NCBI GenBank assembly: GCA_037501455.1 | Contig: CM074857.1 | Coordinates: 104,813,501-104,877,500, forward strand | DNA length: 64,000 nt | Origin: Lantana camara | Taxonomy: Eukaryota; Streptophyta; Magnoliopsida; Lamiales; Verbenaceae | Reading direction: 5' to 3' | Translations under genes and position numbers: made by a program | Shown here: positions 56,856-64,000 of the stretch, one piece after another | Position numbering within the stretch: position 1 is the first letter of the stretch | Layout of the letters: every line of letters begins with the position of its first letter | Notes under the pieces: model-generated | Told to the model about the DNA's origin: nothing | What the model saw: the letters and a program-made list of their open reading frames with translations, nothing else | The model's database searches: none

Positions 56856-58623
56856 TCATATATATATATGATCTATATACTATGCACGTACAACATGATA
56901 ATTATGCATGCATATATTGAGTCAACAACTAAAAAAAAATCAAAGCATGCATACTAAAACAAAACACATAAACTCATGACATGCATTATCAACTAAAATA
57001 AAATCACCTAATCTAATCTCATGCATGCAGCATGCATTAACAATTAAACCATGCAAGGAAGGAATTAGGAAGCAATTAACAGCCATGCAAAGAATGGAAA
57101 GCTGAAACTCACGCAAAACTGAATAGGGTCGCGGACGCGACCCATTTTATTCAAGAAATGGTAGCGGCCGCTACCCGTTTAAAATCTGAATTTTTGAACA
57201 ATTTTTCCAAAGTACGAGAGCAGCCCAAAATTCAGTCGCGGGCGCGACTCTAATTACAGGAGAAGAAGGTCGCGGGCGTGACCATGATCGCACCAGCAAA
57301 ACTGACGCAGCAACCAGCAGAAAAACAGAGCAACAATCTCCAACCAACATGTTCAGTTATATTAAGGTCAGAAATATGCAAGGAAACCACTCCAAAGTAA
57401 TACACAAACATGCTCCCAAAACATTGAAACCTGAAATAGAGGGTGTGGTGATCATTTCATGATATATCTCCAATATTTCATTAATGATAGCTCATGAATG
57501 CTTCAACTACCAGCTAAAACATCACCATAAATGCAAAGAAGAGATCAATGCAATCATATTCATGTTTGGAATCAATCAAATTCATCAAGAAGTGGATGAG
57601 ATCAACAACCATGCTTATAACCTAACTATTTCTTCCAGTCAGCCAAATACCCATGAAAACATGATCAAAATTGGGGATGCATAACTTAAAATGATACATA
57701 TTGAATGTATATTACAACCCTAAGCGTACCTTGTGGATTGATGAAGGTTTGGAAGAGATTTGAGCTTGAATCTCCAAGGCTGGCTTGAGTTACGGGAATG
57801 ACTGGAAAACAGGGATTTTTGCTGAAATTTCTCTAAGTGAAGAGGGTATCTCGGTTTGGGGTCATTAAGGCTGGCTATAGGGTTGAGTTAGGGTTCCAAG
57901 GAATTAAACCATGGTTAATTTGGTCAAGGTTTTAATGAGTTATGGTCATTTTGATAAACTGTGGCAGATTTGGTTTCCGTTTCGTTTTTCGGTTGAATTT
58001 CGGAGGTTCAAATAACTTTGGAAAAATATAAGGCTAAGTTCATTAAACTCGAATTTTTGATACGAGTTCAACGAAGTTGACGAAACTCGAATCCGAGTTT
58101 TCTAGCTCAAGATATCAAATACGGAACCAAGGGTGTGCTAATTGCTTGTTAGCCCCCGATTTGGATTCCAAAGTCAAAATAAATTTGAAACTCATGCAAA
58201 TGAACCTGAAAACATGAAACGAACACATATTCATATTCATAATACGTATATCTTTGACATATTAAATTTTCACGAAATTTCGATATCAAATCATATAAAA
58301 ACGAAGCGCGTTTATAACACTCATGAGTAATGCATTTAAAATAAATCCATACATTCCCAAATAAATATAAAATTTTAAATTCATATATAAATTATAAATA
58401 AAGTGCATGCATTAATCATACTTTTAAAAACAAAGTGCATGAATTAAATTCATTTAAAGTCAATGCACGAAATAAATATTTAATATTAAATACTTAGGTT
58501 ATAACCAATGAACATTTTAATATTTAATAAAAAAAAAAAACAAAGCACGTATAACCAATTAATTCACGCAATTTGGTAAACACCTGCGTAATACCTGTAC
58601 GGCCGAAATATCGAGGCGTCACA
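55242..58623 (-). mobile_element. Tekay-like solo LTR
   Basis: About 3.38 kb. On the minus strand it starts TGTGACGCC at 58623 and ends GTGCTACA at 55242, parallel to the LTR of the complete element (TGTAACACC ... GTGCTACA). It is closely related to 1-1933. The flanks AAATA (55237-55241) and AAATG (58624-58628) match at 4 of 5 bases, consistent with a mutated target duplication. No internal region follows. A long TA/ATATAT palindrome lies at about 56818-56880. Confidence 0.85.
57126..57283. promoter_or_regulatory. GC-rich palindrome cluster in the solo LTR
   Basis: Near-palindromes GGGTCGCGGACGCGACCC (57126-57143), GGTAGCGGCCGCTACC (57160-57175), CAGTCGCGGGCGCGACTC (57233-57250) and GGTCGCGGGCGTGACC (57268-57283). 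The same four occur at 46-63, 80-95, 153-170 and 187-202. Confidence 0.65.
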
Positions 58624-59789
58624 AAATGTGTGTTCTATTTTCAAGTTCTTCTACTCAGACGTTTCTCTATTTTCAAGTTCTTCTACTCAGACGTTTCTCT
58701 ATTTTCAGGTAAATTCAAATATAGATTAGATATATATATTTCGTTATCTGTTAAATGCTACTGGGTCTCGCATATTATATAGTTCCCACATATTATATAT
58801 TTCATATTAAAATGCTAGAATGCTTTATCACTGCAGGACTATTGTTGGTTGGCCTTCAAAATATATTGTTTTATCATAGAATGTGCAGCAATAGTCTTTT
58901 AATGCCTCGACCTGCACAATTAGAGGTAAATCTAAGCACATATTGAAATTGCTTTCTTCTAATTCTCAAACTGGTAGCATTTTTAATGGAGGTGTGGAAA
59001 ATGTGAATTAATTTAAGAGGAGATTATTTATTTATTTTTTTCAATTTTCCATTAAAATAGATTTTCTTTTTCACTCAGGCAACATTTAATTTGCGAATTT
59101 TGCTCCCTACCTACGTTGAATAATCTCGCCAATATGAGATTTCTCCAACAGAAGTGCGCCAGTTAGAGACAATGATGAGCTCACAGGTTCATTTCATTTA
59201 ATGAATTTAAAAAATTGAATGACTAATTTATGTTAAATAAATTTGTCTTCTTCTTGTTTGTAGTTTGATCATTTGTTTAATCAATTTATATTTATGTGAT
59301 TGATTTATTGGAAAAATATTTTCTATATCAATATTTTTTGGATCCTTCGATATTTTTTACAGTATTTTATTAATTTTTCTCTACGATGTTCTCAATAAAA
59401 TCCTCTTTATTTTTATTAAAAAAATTCAGATAAAATTCAAAAAAGACTAGAATTCTAAGAATTAATCCTAGAATCCTGACTATTGGATAAGAACAAATTT
59501 GGGATAAGAGAGGGTTGGTTAAAGGTTCTAGGGGGATTAAGAGGTAGGAGAAACTAAAAGTTTCTAATTTACAAATAATGTCAAATATCAAGTGGAAAAA
59601 AAAAATCAACATAAAGCTTACCATGTCATTTCATTTGCAGGATTTAGAAAATTGAATGAGTAATTTATGTGAAATTTGTCTTCTATGTAATTTGGTAATT
59701 TGTTTAATTAATTTACATTTACTTGGATTTAGAAAATTAAATGACAGTTTTGTGAAATTAGTCTTATCTATGTTATAATTTGTTTAATC
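58624..59789. other. Intergenic with exon-like fragments and repeats
   Basis: A 32-bp unit (CTATTTTCAAGTTCTTCTAC...) repeats about 2.3 times at 58635-58708. Short exon-like stretches occur near 58836-58925 (AG before, GTAAAT after) and 59100-59180, with no family recognised. A diverged repeat of about 100 bp occurs near 59190-59297, 59640-59730 and 59733-59815. Confidence 0.45.
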
Positions 59790-59804
59790 AATTTACACTT
59801 ATGT

Positions 59805-60411
59805 GAACAAAGCAAAAGCTTCCCTCTCAACTCCGATCCGGCGGTGAAGAACACAGTTCCATCGTCGGATCGATCAAAATCTGTTCTGTCTTACTCCAAT
59901 AGCTGTCGGGATCCTCTTGTCACTCTCACGGATCTATGGTAAGTTTCTGGCATCCTCCCAGATCTAGCGGATTTCTCTGTTCACAGACGATTTCTTTATC
60001 TGTTTTTTTCTTTTTGGTTTGTTTTCTTTGGTTTCTTCCGTATGGAAGCTTTATCCCTTCCGTATGGAAGTTTCGTCCCTTCCGTATGGAAGTTTAGTTT
60101 TATCTTTTCCTGTGTTTATCCGGGAAATTTTCTGGCCGAGTTATCTATTGTAGGCCCAGTTATTTGTGCTCGTTTCGGAGAAAAAGCGACTGTGGAACTA
60201 CAGGCGCATCAGATCGAGATCAACTTGAGAGGACCAATCTTCAAAGAGTCCTTTTCTTTTACTAAATGTGATGATAATATAATAGCTCACAAATCTGTTG
60301 GAATTGCGGCTTCGACCTGCGTTAATTTTTCTATTGTTGCTTCTTGTATTCTTGTTATTATTCCTCATGATTTGCTATAATATTCCCCTGTGAGGGATTT
60401 GGTTGTCAAAA
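59805..60411 (+). mobile_element. 607-bp retroposon-like insertion
   Basis: Flanked by a perfect 15-bp direct repeat AATTTACACTTATGT at 59790-59804 and 60412-60426, and ending in a short A run. It has an open frame of 112 codons (60042-60380) with no match I recognise and three copies of CTTCCGTATGGAAG at about 60037-60091. It may be a truncated LINE, a SINE-like element or a retrocopied transcript. Confidence 0.5.
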
Positions 60412-60550
60412 AATTTACACTTATGTAATAATTTGTTTTCAGGTGCTTATTTATAGGGTAAATTGCAATCATAGTGTTTTTATTTGGAGAAGTTGTAGAA
60501 CAAGTGTAAATTTTTTTTATGTTTTAATAATAGTATAAGACGCTTTTCCT

Positions 60551-60817
60551 TTAGACGTCTTTATCAAAAGATTTCAATTTTTTGTATATTTTATAATTAA
60601 GACCCAAAATTTTAAAAAGTTTTCAATTTGGTCCATTAATTTCTCGTTCTTGTAGTTTTCCTACAAGTTTATTATTTATATTGCTTATTATTTTTTCTTG
60701 TTATTTTATACCTTGTAAAATTATATCTTTATTTATTACAATTTTATTTAATGTTCGTTCGTAATTTTTCTTATATATTTTTTCTTTATGTATGGCTGAT
60801 TCTAAATCGTTTCCCAT
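60551..60817 (-). pseudogene. Pararetroviral small ORF D, with stops
   Basis: ATG at 60817. One frame of 88 codons is interrupted by stops at 60703-60701 and 60625-60623 before the final stop at 60553-60551. Lys/Asn/Ile-rich, no motif recognised. By position it precedes the place of the movement-protein gene and sits at the edge of the viral segment. Confidence 0.45.
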
Positions 60818-60848
60818 ATGTTTAATATTTTTAGTGCTCATAATTTTA

Positions 60849-61217
60849 TTATGCTATTGTTAAACAATTTATGATTTTTATTTTTTCTTCATACCATTTT
60901 ATAGCTTTATTATTTTCTTCTAATAAATGTCTATTTTCCATATTATAACCAGGTATATTTTTTATTGTCCATTCTAAGGATTCATTATATTTTTTAATTG
61001 TTTTAACACTTTTTTCCAAATCTAATAATGTATTCTTACAAACTTCTCTGTATTTTATCAGATCTTTTTCTTTTGTTTTTAGTTCCTTCATTATTTTTTC
61101 ATTCATATATTTTTCAAATTCATTATTTATTTCTCTCGATTTTTCTATTTGTTCTTTTATGGCTTTCCTTACTAATATAAGTTCTTGTCTATTAAGTCTT
61201 TTCTGATATTGATCCAT
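60849..61217 (-). CDS. Pararetroviral ORF C, coiled-coil protein
   Basis: 122 residues, intact. Strongly charged with a Lys/Glu/Ile heptad-like pattern (RKAIKEQIEKSREINNEF region, and again around residues 45-80), so a long helix or coiled coil is likely. Its ATG is 2 bases after the stop of ORF B, fitting translation by re-initiation on a polycistronic RNA. A virion-associated or transmission-factor role would fit such a small helical caulimovirid protein, but I cannot show it. Confidence 0.6.
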   Translation of the reverse strand: MDQYQKRLNRQELILVRKAIKEQIEKSREINNEFEKYMNEKIMKELKTKEKDLIKYREVCKNTLLDLEKSVKTIKKYNESLEWTIKNIPGYNMENRHLLEENNKAIKWYEEKIKIINCLTIA

Positions 61218-61219
61218 TT

Positions 61220-61438
61220 TTAACCTTCTATTTCTCTTTGATATATTCTTTTAACAAGTTTTTTGTTTATTGTTTTAACTTGTTTATATTCCTCCTTTGC
61301 ATATTCTGATAAACTATTCTCTTTATCAAGCATCTTGAAAATCTTCATCATAATCCAAGAACTTGTAAATCTTGATATTATAGATTTTAGTCTTAATCTT
61401 AACTTTCTTATATTTGCTTTTATTTCCCCGGAATTCAT
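61220..61438 (-). CDS. Pararetroviral ORF B
   Basis: 72 residues, intact, basic (many Lys/Arg). Its start is 7 bases after the stop of ORF A and its stop is 2 bases before ORF C. The family is not recognised. The close spacing on both sides is the main support. Confidence 0.5.
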   Translation of the reverse strand: MNSGEIKANIRKLRLRLKSIISRFTSSWIMMKIFKMLDKENSLSEYAKEEYKQVKTINKKLVKRIYQREIEG

Positions 61439-61445
61439 TCTATTT

Positions 61446-61718
61446 TTAAGAATCTGAAGATTCTTCTTGTTCGTAAATTAGTTCTATAAAAATTATTTTA
61501 TTTTTGAAATTTAATTTTTTAGTTATCATTTTACAATCTTCTTCTTGAGATTTATGTTTGTCTTTATGTTCCTGTACTAATGATCTTATTTTAAAGTTCA
61601 AAAGTTATTTTATCATTTGTCTAAAATGTTTATTAGATGTATTTTCATCAAAACACTTGCCAAATTTATAAGCAAGGTTTAATCCTGCTCTAAAAACATC
61701 ATCCAATTTAACATTCAT
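61446..61718 (-). pseudogene. Pararetroviral ORF A, with an internal stop
   Basis: ATG 61718-61716. 37 codons lead to an in-frame TAA at 61607-61605, then the same frame runs to a stop at 61448-61446. It is the first small ORF after the leader. No motif recognised. Confidence 0.5.
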
Positions 61719-62156
61719 GTTTATTTATATGAATTTTTTGATTATGAGCAAGGGATTATATATAACATAACCAGATTTAATAACAAAATTCATCAATAAT
61801 TTATTTTAACAAGAGTACTCTAAAATCCATTATGAAATCATAATTCAGAAAATATTTTGAGTAAAGGTTATTACCTTTCTTTATCTCTTTCGTCTTCTAT
61901 AAAGATCTATCGGATTCTTCTAAGACTCGTCTTCTTCTTCCTTGATCAGCTCAACCTTCCAACAGTCCTGACGGCCTCTTGCCTATATGGACATCAACGG
62001 AAACAAGCTTCGATCTCCAACGGAAAATTCACTACGGCTTATCGGAACCAGATATCTTTTTGGAAAGGATAAAAAGGAGTAAAGAGACGTAATAAGCTCA
62101 AAACAAAATAAGACTCATGATTTATGAAAGAAAGGATTTTATTTCCCCTTTTAGGG
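61719..62156 (-). other. Pararetroviral leader
   Basis: Non-coding by inspection between the promoter and the first small ORF, where caulimovirids have a long structured leader. I did not find a convincing TGGTATCAGAGC primer site; on the minus strand TGGTTCCGATAAGC near 62040-62053 is a weak candidate. Confidence 0.45.
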
Positions 62157-62162
62157 TTTATT
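62157..62162 (-). terminator. AATAAA polyadenylation signal (viral)
   Basis: AATAAA on the minus strand about 110 bases beyond the TATA box, with a second at 62138-62143. Caulimovirids polyadenylate shortly downstream of the 35S start. Confidence 0.5.
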
Positions 62163-62273
62163 TTTCCATACTCAGTACAAAAGATAATCACTCGGATTAT
62201 AATTCTCACAGATATTTTTACTCACTCTTAACTCTCTGATTTTCGATGCCCCTTTTCTATTACAGACTCTATC

Positions 62274-62281
62274 AATTTATA
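62274..62281 (-). promoter_or_regulatory. TATA box of the 35S-like promoter
   Basis: TATAAATT on the minus strand in the context TTCTATAAATTGATAG. It lies 118 bases downstream of the nearer as-1-like palindrome, so transcription would start near 62250. Confidence 0.7.
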
Positions 62282-62398
62282 GAACTCTAAAACGAGTAAA
62301 GGGATAAGATTCCTTCAGATAAGGAAATCCTAACTTTTATTTGTATCATTCAGATCTATCTTTTTCTTCAACGACTGAGATCCTGCCAACAGTTTGCA

Positions 62399-62449
62399 GA
62401 CGTCATGGCTTACGTCTCTCTATTGGTTGCAGACGTCATTGCTTACGTC
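62399..62449 (-). promoter_or_regulatory. Two as-1-like elements
   Basis: On the minus strand GACGTAAGCCATGACGTC (62399-62416) and GACGTAAGCAATGACGTC (62432-62449) differ at one base. Paired TGACG half-sites of this kind form the as-1 element of 35S promoters and bind TGA bZIP factors. The pair is 33 bases apart start to start. Confidence 0.8.
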
Positions 62450-62478
62450 TCTCTATTTAGACTCTTCTCTTTATGCAG

Positions 62479-63531
62479 TCACATCTTAATTTCTGTATGG
62501 CACCCAATCAACTTGCATGCCTCTTGTCTTGTAGCAGTGGAGCAAATAGTTCTATGGGTAACAAGGCACCTGTAGTATTCCTCTAGTAATCCAGATCTTG
62601 GATCATTTGGAGAGCCTTTAGTAACTAGTAACCAGTTACCAGCAGCAAAGATGGTTTGAAAACCTTTATTCAGAAGATTCTCTGAGATACTTTGTATGAC
62701 TTTTATCCCTAGAGCTCTTCTTGTAACAACCCATTCCGGGGAATATATTGCAGCCTTGAAACTTTTCCTTCCAACTTCCAAGCTGACGTTGCTATATAAT
62801 GGATTTATTGAGACAATATGAAGTGACTCATACCATCTATTTCCATCTAATTCTGGAGATATGGTATAGAATTTCAAGACGCATTGTCTTCCTTTAGCAA
62901 ATTGGGAAACTTTGGACTTGAATGTATCCTCAAATCCACTTATTTCTTTTTGATCTTTGCTAAGGTATATCAAATCTAGAAAACCAAATTCTGCAAGTTT
63001 TAGAACTTGGTTTGGATCAGCCCCATCGATTGCAGTTAACCTTGGGTATATTGTGTTTCCACTTGAGTAAAAGATTTCATCACAATCTGGATAGTTATAT
63101 GCCAGATCAAACATTTGCTTGTATTCTTTATCATAGGAATGTTTTGGTACATATTCACCCTTTATTTGAACAATTTTGAAAGAACCAGATTTTTGAAGTG
63201 GTTCGATTTTTATGGTTCTTGTAGAGGATGTATTTTTCTCTTCCTCTACTTTTATTCCTTTATTCTTATTATCTTCCTCTATTTTTACAGGCATCTCTGG
63301 CTTTTTATTGCCTGAACATTCTGCCTTTTCTTTATTACTTTCTAATTTTTCAATTCTTTTACATAAATTATCTATTCTTTTTGCATTTTCTATGACAAGA
63401 TCGGATAAAACTCTGAGACTATCTTGTATGGAGTCTTCAAAGATGTTTAGTGCTTCATTTATATCAAGAGAGATTACTCTCAGTGTATCAACTTCTATCT
63501 TTATTTCGGTTAGTTCCTGTATGTCCTTCAT
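62479..63531 (-). CDS. Transactivator/viroplasmin-like protein
   Basis: 350 residues, intact. The first 90 residues or so are helical and charged (likely coiled coil), then a Lys/Glu-rich linker. A folded domain covers about residues 130-345. It lies directly downstream of RT and upstream of the 35S-like promoter, where caulimovirids place the transactivator/inclusion-body gene. Known relatives allow ribosomes to re-initiate on polycistronic viral RNA and build the viroplasm. I assign it by position and general domain layout, not by a catalytic motif. ATG 63531 is the first start in the open frame. Confidence 0.7.
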   Translation of the reverse strand: MKDIQELTEIKIEVDTLRVISLDINEALNIFEDSIQDSLRVLSDLVIENAKRIDNLCKRIEKLESNKEKAECSGNKKPEMPVKIEEDNKNKGIKVEEEKNTSSTRTIKIEPLQKSGSFKIVQIKGEYVPKHSYDKEYKQMFDLAYNYPDCDEIFYSSGNTIYPRLTAIDGADPNQVLKLAEFGFLDLIYLSKDQKEISGFEDTFKSKVSQFAKGRQCVLKFYTISPELDGNRWYESLHIVSINPLYSNVSLEVGRKSFKAAIYSPEWVVTRRALGIKVIQSISENLLNKGFQTIFAAGNWLLVTKGSPNDPRSGLLEEYYRCLVTHRTICSTATRQEACKLIGCHTEIKM

Positions 63532-63572
63532 CCTTCAAAATGAAGATGAATTAAAACTTTATTAGCCTTGAA

Positions 63573-63777
63573 GTGATTTTTGGGAAATCACCACCCTTCA
63601 ACGGATTTGTTATTGTCTTTACCATCTACCGTTTGAGATGGACTAGGTATATGTATACGCATATACTCGTCTTAATATGATTTTTGGGAAATCATCACCC
63701 ATTAACGGATTTGATAATGTCTTTACCATCTACCGTTTGAGATGGACTAGGTATATGTAGACGCATATACTCGCCTT
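63573..63777. repeat. Tandem duplication between RT and transactivator
   Basis: Two copies of about 103 bp (63573-63676 and 63678-63777) differ at a handful of bases. Shared words include GATTTTTGGGAAATCA, TTTACCATCTACCGTTTGAG and GGTATATGTA. Confidence 0.9.
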
Positions 63778-64000
63778 TAGTCAAGACCATATTCAACATT
63801 TTGAGAAAGGAAATCTGCTAAGAAATTATCCATTCCTCTAATATGTTTTACCTTAAAATTATAGTGTGACAAGAAAACTTGCCAACGATGCAGTCTCCTA
63901 TATTGAGGTTTATTTGGAAGTTTATTTTGTATTAAACTCTGAATTTGAGTATTATCTGTATGAACTTCAAAAGGTTTTTGTAAAAGAAAAAGTAAGAACT
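63778..64000 (-). CDS. Pararetroviral RT/RNase H, C-terminal end
   Basis: About 73 codons, entering from the right window edge and ending at TAA 63780-63778. It has the RNase H end motifs of caulimovirid polymerases (HTDNTQIQSLI, then RRLHRWQVFLS, then DNFLADFLS). No stops are seen in this part. Confidence 0.85.

Larger units (their letters stand above)
60540..64000 (-). mobile_element. Endogenous pararetrovirus (Caulimoviridae), partial
   Basis: Minus-strand order from the right: end of the reverse transcriptase/RNase H gene (63778-64000), a transactivator-like ORF (62479-63531), an intergenic promoter region (about 62140-62450), then four small ORFs packed with gaps of 7, 2 and 31 bases (61718 down to 60551). 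RT followed by a separate transactivator gene, then the 35S-type promoter, is the genome order of caulimovirids such as Caulimovirus, Soymovirus, Cavemovirus and Solendovirus. The virus continues beyond the window on the RT side and stops near 60540 on the other, before a movement protein. In-frame stops show it is a decayed genomic copy. The genus is not decided. Confidence 0.85.

Noticed and set aside
60042..60380. 112-codon open frame called as a gene
   Set aside because: No motif, no clear promoter, and it lies inside a small retroposon-like insertion; I left it as part of that element.
62030..62060. Initiator-Met primer site of the pararetrovirus
   Set aside because: Only a weak match to TGGTATCAGAGC on the minus strand, in the wrong place relative to the leader end; not called.

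Overview
This window is nuclear DNA of a flowering plant, most likely a eudicot. The evidence is GT-AG introns, plant-only gene families (a GH17 + X8 beta-1,3-glucanase, a DUF760 UV-B-induced-type plastid protein, an F-box protein) and dense nested plant transposons. No species can be named from the sequence alone. It holds few genes and much repeat DNA. The host genes seen are the glucanase (19429-21086), the DUF760 gene (26701-28665) and a small secreted-protein gene (31926-32326). Also present are a five-exon membrane-protein gene that appears decayed (41955-44536), a decayed membrane-protein gene (30581-31160), a truncated F-box gene (53395-53973) and a 5'-truncated second glucanase copy (39118-39690).

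Layout. 1-15701 is a retrotransposon nest. A Tat-lineage Ty3 element on the minus strand (LTR 15024-15701, PBS 15005-15020, gag pieces 14411-14946, 4380-4402 and 1934-2449) is cut by a Copia-like solo LTR (2450-4379). It is also cut by a complete, young Tekay/Del-type chromovirus (4403-14405, target duplication GTGCT) and by part of a second Tekay-like LTR (1-1933). 16391-18785 holds two inverted-repeat DNA elements, one with a third element inside it. The glucanase gene follows, with a 234-bp MITE in its promoter.

The 3' end of the glucanase gene and about 4 kb downstream (20533-25127) reappear in direct orientation at 39118-41666. Copy 1 has since gained two layers of hAT elements, a small hAT MITE and a SINE; for these, copy 2 keeps the empty sites. 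Between the copies lie the DUF760 gene, small genes and pseudogenes, and a Copia element fragment (LTR 32645-35064 plus decayed pol to about 37905).

44825-52372 carries two large non-autonomous hAT elements, each with a perfect 8-bp target duplication, and each built around minisatellites with a 19-20-bp unit. The second also has inverted arms of a 61-bp repeat. Next come a CACTA-like terminus that truncates the F-box gene, a probable Helitron (54222-55202) and a Tekay-like solo LTR (55242-58623).

The right end (about 60540-64000, minus strand) is an endogenous pararetrovirus of the Caulimoviridae. In genome order it has the end of the RT/RNase H gene, a transactivator-like gene, a 35S-like promoter with two as-1-like palindromes and a TATA box, and a packed row of small leader-proximal ORFs, two of which carry stop codons. 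The other end of the virus lies outside the window.
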